NCBI GenBank assembly: GCA_964352785.1
Contig: CAYGTI010000016.1
Location: 11,690 to 75,689 of the forward strand
Direction of reading: 5' to 3'
Source of the DNA: JACOMS01 sp964352785
GTDB lineage: Bacteria; Pseudomonadota; Alphaproteobacteria; Caulobacterales; Maricaulaceae
DNA: 64,000 nucleotides
The position numbers and the translations under genes are program-made. The notes beneath the pieces were generated by a model. It had not been told where the DNA came from. It saw nothing but the letters and a program-made list of their open reading frames with translations, and did no database searches. Of the stretch, positions 34,602 to 44,136 are shown one piece after another. Each line of letters starts with the position of its first letter. Positions within the stretch are counted from its first letter, which is position 1.

Positions 34602-36557
34602 ATGGATAGGGATCTAACACGCATGCGGATTATTATATCATTTTTGGCTTTATGTTTAGCGTACATTAACTTTGCCCATGCAGCCCCGCCCCCCGAGGCA
34701 TTTGGAGAACTACCCGGCGTTTATGATGCCGCGATTTCTCCTGATGCAACGCAAATAGGTCTTTTCGTAAATATCGAGGGGACTTACGGTATTCGAATTT
34801 TGAGCATCAACAAAAAAGATACAAAACCACGAGCGATTTTACTTGGCGAAGGCGTGAAGCCGAAATGGATAAAATGGGTCAATAATGACCGTGTTCTTGT
34901 TGCCCTTTGGCAAAGCGGAAAACTTCGCGGGATACCTTTTACATCAAGCTTTATATACACGCTGGACGTAAAAAAAATGAAAGGTAAATTTTTAATAAAA
35001 CCTCCAGAGCTTTTTCGGCAGTTTAATGATGTGGTCGTTGATTTTTTAGAAGATGATCCTGACCACATTTTAATGAGTTTTTCCGATGATAATACCAACG
35101 CCCCCGACATTCAGAAAGTTGATGTGGTTAGTGGTCGATATTCTCGTCAAAAAAGAGGCAGCGAAAACATCCAGTATTGGCATACGGATTTGCGCGGAGA
35201 GCCCCGGATAGGACAAGGACGAAGCGATAACAGTTCTACAGAAAAATGGACGTTGAGAATTAGGGATGCTGAACAGGACCGCTGGCGCGATTATGACAAC
35301 TATCCTGGCCTCGAACCCGATGTTGATATCTTTGGGTTCACTGGAAACCCCAACGAATTGATTATCGGAGACTATGCCGGAAAAGAGACACAGGGTCTTT
35401 ATATTTATGACTTAGAAGCAAAAAAGCAAACTCGTAAATTGTTCCACCATGACACTTATGACGTACGAAACGTTATCTTAAGCTCGGATGGTTCAGAGGT
35501 CATGGGAGCAAGTTTTGTCGCCGATGAAAGAGAGACAGAGCTGTTTGGGGACTACGATACTGTCCTCGAACGTATGCGCCAAAGGTTTGCGAACGGAACT
35601 GTTGACTATATTGATCAATCGCAGAACGGAAAAATTGTACTGTTCGGCGTTAGTAATTCTTACGATCCAGGGTCGCTGTTGATGGTTAATAGCGAAACCG
35701 ATAAGGTCACGTTCATTTCATCATATCGCAAAAATTTACCTGCAAAAGACATGGGCGAGGCTATTTCCGTTAAATATACGGCGCGAGATGGTTTCAAAAT
35801 CCCCGCTTATGTCACATTGCCGCCATCTGTCACAGATACATCCCAAATAAAAAACCTGCCCTTCATTATACTACCCCATGGCGGTCCCTATGCGCGCACC
35901 TCCAAACATTTTGATTACTTCGCACAGTTTTTTGCAACCCGTGGATTTGGTGTTTTACAGATGAATTTTCGTGGATCAGCTGGCTATGGAAAAGCATTTA
36001 AAAATGCAGGTCGTGAAAACTGGGTGTTAATGAAGGAAGATGTCGAAGATGGTACAAGATGGCTAATCGAGAAGGGTTATGCTGACCCAAGTCGAATTTG
36101 TATCGCGGGTTGGTCATATGGGGGTTATGCGGCGCTAATGGGCGCGATCAAAAACCCAGAGCTGTATGCCTGCTCTATTTCAATGGCAGGGGTTACCGAT
36201 CTTCAAGACATGATTAACGATATTAAAAAGTACCGGTTTGGCCGCGTATCTGCACAAAATTTTGTTCTGCGTGGATTTGAAGATAGAGACGCTATTAAAG
36301 AAAACTCTCCGGTCAAGCGCGCCGATGAATATTCAGTCCCCTTGTTTCTTGCCCATGGAAAGGACGATCAACGCGTTCATTTTGATCAGTACACCCGGAT
36401 GAAACGAGCGCTTCGCAAAAGCCCAGCCAAGACAACATTTATGGAATTTGATGATGAGGATCATTTCCTCTCAAACCAGAAAAATCGCCAAAAGTTTTTT
36501 GTTGGCCTTGATAAATTCCTCCGGGAAACCGTTGGGGAGAGCGAATTCAAGCAGTAA
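34602..36557 (+). CDS. secreted S9-family serine peptidase (prolyl oligopeptidase/acylaminoacyl type)
   Basis: A signal peptide (IIISFLALCLAYINFAHA) is followed by a beta-propeller-like region (residues 35-370) and an alpha/beta-hydrolase domain. The catalytic triad is Ser505 in GWSYGGYAA, Asp589 in HGKDDQRV and His621 in DEDHFL. It would cleave short peptides in the periplasm. The ATG at 34602 or at 34623 could serve; the second gives a more typical signal sequence. The gene appears more AT-rich than its neighbours, which may indicate a separate history. Confidence 0.9.
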   Translation: MDRDLTRMRIIISFLALCLAYINFAHAAPPPEAFGELPGVYDAAISPDATQIGLFVNIEGTYGIRILSINKKDTKPRAILLGEGVKPKWIKWVNNDRVLVALWQSGKLRGIPFTSSFIYTLDVKKMKGKFLIKPPELFRQFNDVVVDFLEDDPDHILMSFSDDNTNAPDIQKVDVVSGRYSRQKRGSENIQYWHTDLRGEPRIGQGRSDNSSTEKWTLRIRDAEQDRWRDYDNYPGLEPDVDIFGFTGNPNELIIGDYAGKETQGLYIYDLEAKKQTRKLFHHDTYDVRNVILSSDGSEVMGASFVADERETELFGDYDTVLERMRQRFANGTVDYIDQSQNGKIVLFGVSNSYDPGSLLMVNSETDKVTFISSYRKNLPAKDMGEAISVKYTARDGFKIPAYVTLPPSVTDTSQIKNLPFIILPHGGPYARTSKHFDYFAQFFATRGFGVLQMNFRGSAGYGKAFKNAGRENWVLMKEDVEDGTRWLIEKGYADPSRICIAGWSYGGYAALMGAIKNPELYACSISMAGVTDLQDMINDIKKYRFGRVSAQNFVLRGFEDRDAIKENSPVKRADEYSVPLFLAHGKDDQRVHFDQYTRMKRALRKSPAKTTFMEFDDEDHFLSNQKNRQKFFVGLDKFLRETVGESEFKQ

Positions 36558-36567
36558 CCGCGAGGGT

Positions 36568-37158
36568 CTAAACGGCTAAAATACTCAACGCAAATAGAGC
36601 TTGCGCTCCAAAATAGAGCGGACTTATCACAAGGGCATTGCGGGGGTTTGGCCTCACAAAACGATCACGGGCCACAAACATATCCGAGACCGCGAACATA
36701 ATCGCTGGGACAATAATCATCATGTTTTGCGTACCTATGGCTGTCGTCACCATGGCTGTAATGATAAGCATATAAAGGCTAATGGTCACCAGCATATCCG
36801 GCGAGGTGTGCGGGCTCAAGTAGCGCCGCATTAAAAGCCCCACAACGATCATCGCGGCAAACGTACACATTGCCCAAACGGGATCAATGCCCAACGTCCA
36901 AAAGGCATAGGCATAAACAAGATGACCCAAGGCGAACGCGGCCATACCCAGCTTGAATAAAAGTTCATTGCCGCGTGAGAGCAGGGCCACATCGCCTAGC
37001 GCGCAGAGCATAAGCGCCCCGAGAACAAGGTGTCCGTAAAAACTCGACAGAGCCCCGGCCCAAATCGCGAGTACGCAAAACCCCAACGCCGCCAAAGGTT
37101 TGAAAACACGCTGCCAAAAACGGGCTTCGCGCAGTTCAGCCCAAAGAAGGCACGCCAC
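36568..37158 (-). CDS. YhhN/TMEM86-family membrane protein (lysoplasmalogenase-like)
   Basis: About eight hydrophobic helices in 196 residues, with the family patterns LVLGALMLCALGDVALL (the D in a helix), FALGHLVYAYAFW and the C-terminal FAVSDMFVARDRF, all of which carry the conserved acidic and His residues. Eukaryotic TMEM86 members hydrolyse lysoplasmalogens; the bacterial role is open. Located just downstream of the response regulator gene on the same strand. Confidence 0.85.
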   Translation of the reverse strand: MACLLWAELREARFWQRVFKPLAALGFCVLAIWAGALSSFYGHLVLGALMLCALGDVALLSRGNELLFKLGMAAFALGHLVYAYAFWTLGIDPVWAMCTFAAMIVVGLLMRRYLSPHTSPDMLVTISLYMLIITAMVTTAIGTQNMMIIVPAIMFAVSDMFVARDRFVRPNPRNALVISPLYFGAQALFALSILAV

Positions 37159-37189
37159 AACTAATGTATAAGCCGCAACAAGAATAGCG

Positions 37190-37897
37190 CTACCCCATCG
37201 AGAGGCGGTAGCCGCCGGGTTCAGTCAAAAGCAGCGTCGCATTGCCTTTTTCAGGCTCTATTTTTTGGCGCAACCGATAGACATGGGTCTCGAGCGTATG
37301 TGTTGTCACGCCGGAATTATAACCCCACACCTCATGCAGCAGCTCGTCCCGGCCCACAGGCTTTCCTCCTGCGCGGTACAGATATTTCAGAATATTCGTT
37401 TCTTTTTCCGTTAACCGAATATCACGCGGCTGGGTGCCGCTTTCGTCCTCAGGCGGGGTCAGGCGTTTAAAGGCGGGCTTAAATTCATAAGGCCCGATCT
37501 GAAAGCTCGCTTCTTCGCTTTGTTCAAAACTGCGCAGGTGCGCGCGAAGACGCGCCAAAAGAACAGCAAAGCGAAATGGCTTGGTGACATAATCGTTTGC
37601 GCCGGAGTTTAGGCCCAAAATTTCATGCATTTCACCGTCATTCCCGGTCAGCATAACAATCGGAGCCGCAACGCCCGCCTTGCGCATAAGCTCACATGCC
37701 TCCGTCCCCAGCATGTCCGGCAAATCCACATCAAGCAGAATGAGGTCAAAAGTAGAGCCTTTGGCGGCTTCGATTCCGGCCGTTGCTGTGGCCACATCCG
37801 TGGTTTCAAATTCGCCGTAAAGCGCAAACTGCTCGACAAGCTCAGACCTGAGATCATCATCATCATCAACTAATAATAGGCGTTTTTTAACGGCCAT
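37190..37897 (-). CDS. OmpR-family response regulator, no adjacent kinase
   Basis: The receiver domain has the acidic pocket VDDDDD, phospho-acceptor Asp56 (DLILLDVDLPD), LTGN and the lysine in VTKPF. The C-terminal winged helix has RLTEKETNILKYLYRAGGKPVGRDELLHEVWGY and LETHVYRLRQKIEPEKG. The ATG at 37897 (MAVKKRLLL) is preferred; ATG 37915 overlaps a purine-rich ribosome site. No histidine kinase lies nearby, so the partner is unknown. It is divergent from the L,D-transpeptidase gene. Confidence 0.92.
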   Translation of the reverse strand: MAVKKRLLLVDDDDDLRSELVEQFALYGEFETTDVATATAGIEAAKGSTFDLILLDVDLPDMLGTEACELMRKAGVAAPIVMLTGNDGEMHEILGLNSGANDYVTKPFRFAVLLARLRAHLRSFEQSEEASFQIGPYEFKPAFKRLTPPEDESGTQPRDIRLTEKETNILKYLYRAGGKPVGRDELLHEVWGYNSGVTTHTLETHVYRLRQKIEPEKGNATLLLTEPGGYRLSMG

Positions 37898-37996
37898 AAT
37901 TTTTTCCTCTCGCAAACCCTGCGCTCTTTAGGCTTGTTTTTTACCCAAGACTAATGCCAGTTTGCTCCCGATGCATCACAAAAAAGAGAACAGACT

Positions 37997-38518
37997 ATGA
38001 GCATTACGGTTCATTGCAGTAAAAAAATCATCCGTTTTAACGGCGAAACACACCCTTGCCGGATTGGACGCAAAGGATGTATCCCCGGACCTGAGGGCCG
38101 CGAGGGCGATGAAAAAACACCGCTGGGAACCTATCACCTCCGCTTTGGGCTTTACCGCAACGACCGCTTGCCTTCGCCAAGGTCATTGCTGACGTTTCGC
38201 CAGTTACGCCAAGATGATGGGTGGTGCGACGCCCCACAAGACCCCGCTTATAACAGCTTTATTCGCCTGCCTTATCCGGCAAGTCATGAAAAGTTATGGC
38301 GCGAGGACTGCGCTTATGATGTGATCTTGGTGATGGATCATAATGACAGCCCGCCCGAAACAGACAGCACAGGTGCAGGTCTTGGCAGCGCGGTCTTTAT
38401 TCATATTGCGCAGCCTGACGAACGGCAAACCCTCGGCTGCGTCGCGCTCGCGCCAGAGATCATGGTGCGCCTTTTCAGATACATTAAACCGCACAGCGAC
38501 ATTCAAATCTGCTTATGA
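37997..38518 (+). CDS. L,D-transpeptidase (YkuD-domain) protein
   Basis: YkuD enzymes crosslink peptidoglycan through a catalytic Cys. The active-site strand reads FIHIAQPDERQTLGCVALAPEIM: the His and the Cys of the H-x(n)-(S/T)-x-G-C motif are there. The N-terminal half has RIGRKGCIPGPEGREGDEKTPLGTYHL, also typical. There is no signal peptide, so export is not obvious. The last 6 bases overlap the convergent membrane-protein gene. Confidence 0.85.
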   Translation: MSITVHCSKKIIRFNGETHPCRIGRKGCIPGPEGREGDEKTPLGTYHLRFGLYRNDRLPSPRSLLTFRQLRQDDGWCDAPQDPAYNSFIRLPYPASHEKLWREDCAYDVILVMDHNDSPPETDSTGAGLGSAVFIHIAQPDERQTLGCVALAPEIMVRLFRYIKPHSDIQICL

Positions 38519-38974
38519 GGGCGCCAAGGTACTGCGGCGACTCAAACTTAAGCGGTGAAAGACATAGCCGCCCACACCGCCCGCCAGCATTTGCAAACCA
38601 AGGCCAAGGTCGTCGCGCGCGCCCGCAACGATCGGAACGCCGAAAAAGACTTTCTGCATTAAGATTAACATCACGAGCATAGCCGCCGCGCCGGCCACAA
38701 TATAAACGATGGGGCGGCCAAACTTTGCAATGCGAAAAACAAGACCGCCTGCCAGAAACGCCGCGATAAAAGCCAAACAAATAAACGCACCGTAAAGTGT
38801 CCCAAAGTGAATCAGATCATAAAGCGTCATGGACAGACGTTGGCTTAGACTTACAGATGCGCCTATCTCAGTCAAACTACCAATGACGCGCTGCGTAGAA
38901 ATGGCGGAGCCAACAATCACACAGAGAACAACACTGCATAACCACGCCGAAATATATCTAAGCGCTGATTTCAA
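38513..38974 (-). CDS. four-helix membrane protein at the end of the nfu-tsaB-rimI-fur operon
   Basis: The 153-residue protein has helices at about 10-28, 52-73, 80-98 and 128-146, with Arg/Lys loops between. It begins 2 bases after the fur stop, so is co-transcribed. No family is recognised. Similar small membrane proteins occur at this operon position in alphaproteobacteria (recollection, unchecked). Confidence 0.7.
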   Translation of the reverse strand: MKSALRYISAWLCSVVLCVIVGSAISTQRVIGSLTEIGASVSLSQRLSMTLYDLIHFGTLYGAFICLAFIAAFLAGGLVFRIAKFGRPIVYIVAGAAAMLVMLILMQKVFFGVPIVAGARDDLGLGLQMLAGGVGGYVFHRLSLSRRSTLAPS

Positions 38975-38976
38975 GG

Positions 38977-39384
38977 CTAGGAGATTTTCTTACCGTAAAG
39001 TTCGAGTCGGTGATCAACAAGTTCATAACCGAGTTTTTTGGCAATACGTTCTTGAAGCACTTCAATCTCATCATCGACAAACTCGACAACTTCGCCTGTC
39101 ACGACATCAATCAAATGATCATGGTGATCATCGTCTGCCGTTTCATAGCGCGCGCGGCCATCTCGAAAATCATGGGTTTCAATAATATTGGCGTCAGCAA
39201 AAAGACGTACAGTCCGGTAAACTGTCGCGAGAGAAATCTTGGGGTCGATATCTGCGGCGCGGCGGTAAAGTTCCTCTGCATCGGGATGATCATCCGCATC
39301 CGAGAGAACCTTGGCGATCACGCGGCGCTGCTCGGTCATACGCAGTCCGCGTTCCGCGCATTTTCGTGCTATCCAACTACCCAT
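38977..39384 (-). CDS. fur: Fur-family metalloregulator
   Basis: The winged-helix domain includes RMTEQRRVIAKVLSDADDHPDAEELYRRAADIDPKISLATVYRTVRLF, and the metal-binding region YETADDDHHDHLIDVVTGEVVEF has the HHDH cluster. It lacks the C-terminal CxxC pairs. It could be a Fur or its alphaproteobacterial offshoots Mur or Irr; the HHDH form is closer to Fur/Mur. It lies 25 bp after rimI in an operon with tsaB and nfu, as in many alphaproteobacteria. Confidence 0.93.
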   Translation of the reverse strand: MGSWIARKCAERGLRMTEQRRVIAKVLSDADDHPDAEELYRRAADIDPKISLATVYRTVRLFADANIIETHDFRDGRARYETADDDHHDHLIDVVTGEVVEFVDDEIEVLQERIAKKLGYELVDHRLELYGKKIS

Positions 39385-39409
39385 AAAACCTCACTTAATA
39401 TATGTGCTT

Positions 39410-39868
39410 CTAACCCGCACCGCCAAGAGCGTCCAGCCTTTTACGAAACGTCAATGCCGCTATCCGCCCTTGCGGACGCCGGTAATAGGCGGGGCGACGG
39501 CCAAAAGCCTGATATCCCGCTTTACGGTACAGCGCGATGGCCGCGCCATTATCTTCGGCGACCTCAAGGAAGATGATGTCCACTCCTTGATCCGCGGCCT
39601 TTTCTTCTCCCGCGGCGAGTAACTTTCGGCCAAGCCCACAGCCCCGCACCGCTTTAGCCACAGCGATTGTGATAATTTCTGCCTGGTCTGCCGCTGTACG
39701 TATAATAAGAAAGCCACTTATGGGATTTCCATATCCTAGCACGATATCCGAACCTGTGTGCTCGGCCATGTCGGCCTCAGACCAGCCTCGGTTAAAACTC
39801 TCGCGGTGTAGCGAGGCCATCAAAGGTGCATCATCCCGGCTCAGTTGCCGAATAGACCCGTCCATCAC
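39410..39868 (-). CDS. rimI: ribosomal-protein S18 N-acetyltransferase-like GNAT
   Basis: RimI acetylates the N-terminal alanine of S18. GNAT features include ITIAVAKAVRGCGLGRKLL (acetyl-CoA loop), FLEVAEDNGAAIALYRKAGYQAFGRRPAYYRRP, and the RimI-like FNRGWSEADMAEH near the start. The start overlaps the tsaB stop by 4 bases. The tsaB-rimI pairing is widespread, supporting the assignment. Confidence 0.92.
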   Translation of the reverse strand: MMDGSIRQLSRDDAPLMASLHRESFNRGWSEADMAEHTGSDIVLGYGNPISGFLIIRTAADQAEIITIAVAKAVRGCGLGRKLLAAGEEKAADQGVDIIFLEVAEDNGAAIALYRKAGYQAFGRRPAYYRRPQGRIAALTFRKRLDALGGAG

Positions 39869-40518
39869 TTAGTTGAAACAATAGGTTTTGGCGTGATGCC
39901 TCCCGGCAGTTTTGCGTCAGGCCCGCGCGAGTAGAGCGGGACAGGCGGATAATCACGGGGCCGCTTTTCCTGCGCCAACCGGGCAAGAACCTCGCCCGAT
40001 ATAATCATCGGAGGGCTTGAATATCCAAGCCTCTCCGCGCCGTCGCCAATAATTTGGCGGCATTCCAAAACCTTTATCGCTTGCTTCGCCGTTTCGTAAT
40101 CTTGCGTAATCGGCGTTTGTGTTTGGATCCCCCTGTTAAAGGTTGCCCAGCAAACTTGGCCTCGGCGAACATCTATGACCACAGCTATGCTTTGGGTTTG
40201 GTCTTCATCAGCTTGTGCGGCCAAAACCTCTAATCCTGAAAGACCGATAACAGGTACGCGGCGCGGCAACGCAAAACCCTTGGCAAAGGCCAACGCGACG
40301 CGCAGCCCGGTAAAACTCCCCGGGCCCGTGCAGACGCCAAGACGCTCAATATCCGCCGGGCGCACAATGGCCTCTTGCAAAACCTCGTCAACCATCGGCG
40401 CGAGCCGCTCGGCATGTCCTCGCCCTATATTTACAGATTTATACGCCAGCAGCCTATGACCATCCAACAAAGCTGCCGTGCAATAAGCTCCGGTCGTATC
40501 CAGCCCTAATGTGAGCAA
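39865..40518 (-). CDS. tsaB: tRNA threonylcarbamoyladenosine biosynthesis protein TsaB
   Basis: TsaB is the scaffold partner of TsaD in making the t6A modification of tRNA. It has an ASKHA fold without full ATPase motifs: LTLGLDTTGAYCTAALLDG at the N-terminus, then CTGPGSFTGLRVALAFAKGFAL, the family hallmark. Length (217 residues) is typical. It starts directly after the nfu stop and overlaps rimI. Confidence 0.94.
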   Translation of the reverse strand: MLTLGLDTTGAYCTAALLDGHRLLAYKSVNIGRGHAERLAPMVDEVLQEAIVRPADIERLGVCTGPGSFTGLRVALAFAKGFALPRRVPVIGLSGLEVLAAQADEDQTQSIAVVIDVRRGQVCWATFNRGIQTQTPITQDYETAKQAIKVLECRQIIGDGAERLGYSSPPMIISGEVLARLAQEKRPRDYPPVPLYSRGPDAKLPGGITPKPIVSTK

Positions 40519-41094
40519 TCAGACCGCCTGAACGACATTTGTCACTTCGGGCACATAGTGCCGCAAAAGGTTCTCTATGCCGGATTTAAGAGTCATTGTC
40601 GAAGATGGGCATCCCGCGCAAGCCCCGCGCATTTCTAAAAACACCGTGCCGTCACCTTCTTCGAAATGCTTAAACACGATATCGCCCCCGTCTTGAGCGA
40701 CGGCGGGACGAACGCGCAGGTCGATCAACTCTTTGATTTGTTCGACAATCTCCGCCGTCTCGCCTTCATAGACGCGCTCTTCTTCGGCTTCCTTGGCAAT
40801 TTGCTCCGTGAGCGGCTCTCCGCCTGCGACAAAGAAATCCATAATCGCGCCAAGCACGGCGGGCTTAAGGTGCTTCCATTGTGCGTCCTCGGATTTGGTC
40901 ACCGAGACAAAATCAGAGCCGAAAAACACGCCAGAAACGTCAGGTATCATAAATAGCATTTCCGCCAGAGGCGCGCCGGAGACATCTGCGCCGCGCTTGA
41001 AATCCAGCGCAGGTCGTCCTGATCCGGCCACATCGCGGCCCGGTAAAAATTTAAGGGTCGCGGGATTGGGCGTGTCTTCCGTTTGAATGAACAT
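40519..41094 (-). CDS. NfuA/Nfu-type iron-sulfur scaffold protein
   Basis: The N-terminal Nfu_N domain (FIQTEDTPNPATLKFLPGRDV) is followed by a C-terminal NifU domain with the cluster motif RGACAGCPSSTMTLKSGIENLLRHYVPEV (CxxC). It carries and delivers 4Fe-4S clusters. It is the first gene of the nfu-tsaB-rimI-fur operon; a link between iron sulfur assembly and Fur in one operon fits. Confidence 0.93.
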   Translation of the reverse strand: MFIQTEDTPNPATLKFLPGRDVAGSGRPALDFKRGADVSGAPLAEMLFMIPDVSGVFFGSDFVSVTKSEDAQWKHLKPAVLGAIMDFFVAGGEPLTEQIAKEAEEERVYEGETAEIVEQIKELIDLRVRPAVAQDGGDIVFKHFEEGDGTVFLEMRGACAGCPSSTMTLKSGIENLLRHYVPEVTNVVQAV

Positions 41095-41216
41095 ATCTGT
41101 CTCCTTGTCAGGCTCTAAATGGAGGTTTTACGCCATTCCTGCAAGGGGCACAGGCTTCAGAATTTCGTGATGTATTTTCGATTCTGTTATTCATCCACAT
41201 CTGCTAGGCTTTCTCC

Positions 41217-42293
41217 ATGACGAAGTTGAGCCAAGATCAAATTGATGCCGCCCTAGAAGCCGGGATCATCACTGCCGCGCAAGCCAAGTCCATGCGCAGT
41301 GGGCCTTCAAACCCAATACCGGAACATCTGCCCAAAAACGTCAATGCCTCTGTGATTGGAAACGAAGACGATATGCGCTTTGTTCGCAGCTTCTCTGATG
41401 TCTTCATTGCCATTGGTATCGGCCTGTTTGCTTTAGGTTTATCGGCTATGGCCGCGCTTTTGGGCGGCGGAGTTTCGTTTTTAGGCGCGGCGGCTATAAT
41501 GGCTGTGCTGGCAGAATATTTCGGCAAGCGCAAACGCCAACACCTGCCGACTCTCATCACAGCCCTCGCGTTTTTGCTGTTTACCCAACGCGGGCTTGGT
41601 GTCGTCTTGGATGATATTGGATTCGGCGGGCCAATAACCACCGCACTCATCACCCTGCTCGCCATGTGCGTCTTTTATCTACGGGTGAGATTGCCTTTTT
41701 GTATGGCTCTGATTGCCATTGCAATTCTCTATTTGTTTTTTGCGGTTTTGAATGGTTTTGCGCCAGACATCATGCGGGCACACACGGGATGGGCTTTGCT
41801 GGCTGGCGGGCTCGCCACGTTGTTGGCCGCACTTAGATATGATATGAAAGACAAACACCGCACCACGCGCTTTGCAGATAATGCGTTTTGGCTGCACTTT
41901 ACTGCTGCGCCGCTGATTATTCACGGGCTGGCGCTGGAGATGGTTCGGGTTAATACGGAAACGCTTTTTAATGTTGTGCCGGTCCCAACCTTGGATAAAG
42001 GAGACGCCTTGCTGTTGATGGTCATGGTTATTATCGTAGCTCTATTTGGGCTGGCCATTAACCGCCGCGCGCTGCTGGTGTCATCATTAGGATATGCCGG
42101 GTTCGCGATTGGCTTTTTGATGTCAGACACAGGTCTCGGTTTTGGCAATGTCGCCGCTCTAACATTACTGTTGCTCGGGGCGTCTATCATCTTTTTAGGC
42201 GCGGGGTGGCACACGGCGCGGGGCGGTCTTTTAAAAGTTCTACCGAGCCTGCCAATTTTTCCGCCGCGTTATGACCCTGATTTCAAACCTTGA
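41217..42293 (+). CDS. multi-pass membrane protein with N-terminal helix-rich segment, DUF2157-like
   Basis: After an N-terminal soluble part (SQDQIDAALEAGIITAAQAKSM), about ten hydrophobic helices follow (from FIAIGIGLFALGLSAMAALL to ALTLLLLGASIIFLGAGWH). The soluble start followed by a run of helices is a pattern seen in DUF2157/DUF4401-type proteins of unknown function. It precedes hslU by 47 bp on the same strand, but functional linkage is not implied. Confidence 0.7.
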   Translation: MTKLSQDQIDAALEAGIITAAQAKSMRSGPSNPIPEHLPKNVNASVIGNEDDMRFVRSFSDVFIAIGIGLFALGLSAMAALLGGGVSFLGAAAIMAVLAEYFGKRKRQHLPTLITALAFLLFTQRGLGVVLDDIGFGGPITTALITLLAMCVFYLRVRLPFCMALIAIAILYLFFAVLNGFAPDIMRAHTGWALLAGGLATLLAALRYDMKDKHRTTRFADNAFWLHFTAAPLIIHGLALEMVRVNTETLFNVVPVPTLDKGDALLLMVMVIIVALFGLAINRRALLVSSLGYAGFAIGFLMSDTGLGFGNVAALTLLLLGASIIFLGAGWHTARGGLLKVLPSLPIFPPRYDPDFKP

Positions 42294-42340
42294 AGACCGC
42301 CTGATCGTACTTATCTAAGCGAGGTATAAAAGGATAAGAC

Positions 42341-43642
42341 ATGACTGATTTTTCTCCGCGCGAGATTGTTTCCGAACTGGATCGCCATATTGTCGCCCAA
42401 AGCGACGCCAAGCGCGCGGTTGCCATTGCGCTGCGTAACCGCTGGCGCCGCCGCCGCGTCCCCGAAGAGCTTCGCGGTGAAATCACGCCAAAAAACATTC
42501 TGATGATCGGCCCAACGGGGGTTGGTAAAACTGAGATCTCCCGCCGCCTTGCCAAGCTTGCTCAAGCGCCGTTCATCAAAATCGAAGCCACAAAGTTTAC
42601 CGAAGTCGGCTATGTCGGCCGCGACGTTGAACAGATCATTCGCGACCTCATCGAAGCTTCGATCTCTATGCTGCGCGACATCAAGCGCGATCAAGTTCGC
42701 GCCCAGGCCGAAATGGCCGCCGAAAAGCGTCTCTTGGATGCTCTGGTCGGCGAAAATTCAGGCGAGGCCACACGCCGCAAGTTCAGAGAGCGCTTGCTGA
42801 GCGGAGATTTGGACGATGAAGAGGTGGAGCTTGAACTGGCGGATAGTAGCTCGCCGTTTCAAGGGCTTGATATCCCCGGGCAACCGGGCGGCAGTATGGG
42901 TATGCTCGATCTATCATCCATGTTTGGTAAAATGGGCCGCACTAAAAAGGTGAAAATGAGAATCGGCGATGCCCATGGGCCTTTATTATCCGAAGAGGCC
43001 GATAAATTAATCGATGATGATTCCATTACCCGCGAAGCCATAGAGCGCGCAGAAAATGACGGCATCGTGTTTCTGGATGAAATTGATAAAATTACGGCAC
43101 GCTCCAATGCGCGCGGCGCGGATGTGTCCCGCGAGGGCGTACAGCGCGACCTACTGCCTCTGATAGAAGGCACGACGGTGGCGACTAAATACGGCCCCGT
43201 AAAAACCGACCATATTTTATTCATCGCGTCCGGCGCGTTTCATGTGGCAAAACCGTCCGATATGCTGCCTGAACTGCAAGGCCGCCTACCGATCCGGGTC
43301 GAGCTGCGGGCGCTCACCGAAGATGATTTCGTGCGGATATTGACCGAGCCTGAAGCCAGTCTGATTAAACAATATAAGGCGCTCATGCTGACCGAGGATG
43401 TGAGCTTGGACTTTACCGAAGACGGCATTGCGGCAATTGCGAAAATTTCCGCCGATGTGAACGCCTCTATTGAGAATATCGGCGCGCGCAGGCTTCACAC
43501 GGTCATGGAACGTCTGCTGGATGATATCAGCTTTGCGGCCACAGATAAAAGCGGCGAAAGCCTAACGATTGATGCGAATTACGTTCAAAAGCATGTCGGC
43601 AAGCTGGCGGCCGATCAGGATCTGTCGAAATTTATTTTATAG
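42341..43642 (+). CDS. hslU: HslU, ATPase subunit of the HslUV protease
   Basis: AAA+ unfoldase that feeds substrates to the HslV peptidase. It has the N-terminal FSPREIVSELDRHIVAQSDAKRAVAIALRNRWRR, Walker A GPTGVGKTE, the pore motif GYVGRD, the I domain (residues 110-240), Walker B GIVFLDEIDK, and the C-terminal tail ending LSKFIL that inserts into HslV. Length (433 residues) is standard. hslV is usually next door but is not in this window. The ribosome site is AAAGGA. Confidence 0.97.
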   Translation: MTDFSPREIVSELDRHIVAQSDAKRAVAIALRNRWRRRRVPEELRGEITPKNILMIGPTGVGKTEISRRLAKLAQAPFIKIEATKFTEVGYVGRDVEQIIRDLIEASISMLRDIKRDQVRAQAEMAAEKRLLDALVGENSGEATRRKFRERLLSGDLDDEEVELELADSSSPFQGLDIPGQPGGSMGMLDLSSMFGKMGRTKKVKMRIGDAHGPLLSEEADKLIDDDSITREAIERAENDGIVFLDEIDKITARSNARGADVSREGVQRDLLPLIEGTTVATKYGPVKTDHILFIASGAFHVAKPSDMLPELQGRLPIRVELRALTEDDFVRILTEPEASLIKQYKALMLTEDVSLDFTEDGIAAIAKISADVNASIENIGARRLHTVMERLLDDISFAATDKSGESLTIDANYVQKHVGKLAADQDLSKFIL

Positions 43643-43644
43643 AT

Positions 43645-43971
43645 TTACGATCTCGGCGCGGCGCCAAATGACGGAACGCCCTGGGGCAGATCGCCCCCGC
43701 GACCTGTTAAATGTGCTTCTATGATCTCATTATGACGCTTGAGCAGACGGGGGCAACTTTGCCCTTGATAAGAAAAAGTCGCGCCGGGTGTTTGGACGGT
43801 TGCTAAGATGTAATCGCGCTCAGCCGGATAAAGAGCTGGGCCCGTAGCTTTAATTAAAACATGATCGACACAGCGCTGATAGAGCGAGCTTTCACTGTCT
43901 AAATACCGCACGCCCGATAGGACGCCGATAAAGAATAAAAACAAACCCAGAGTAAATCGCCAACGTTTCAT
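43645..43971 (-). CDS. small hypothetical exported protein
   Basis: Its N-terminus (LGLFLFFIGVLSGVRYL) is a signal anchor or uncleaved membrane segment. The 85-residue remainder has two Cys (RCVDHVL and SCPRLLKRHNEI) that may pair. Convergent with hslU, 2 bases apart. No family recognised. Confidence 0.65.
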   Translation of the reverse strand: MKRWRFTLGLFLFFIGVLSGVRYLDSESSLYQRCVDHVLIKATGPALYPAERDYILATVQTPGATFSYQGQSCPRLLKRHNEIIEAHLTGRGGDLPQGVPSFGAAPRS

Positions 43972-44136
43972 AACAGGCGCTGTGCAATTTTACTGCCAAA
44001 ACCTCTTTGCGTAGATAAATATTTTGTTAACCATCTACGCTGAGCCAGACATAACGGTATAAGGATTGCATACCAGTACTCTTCGCGTTGAAATGCACTG
44101 AGACAGGTGCCCTTTTTTAAGGTATATTGGAAAACC

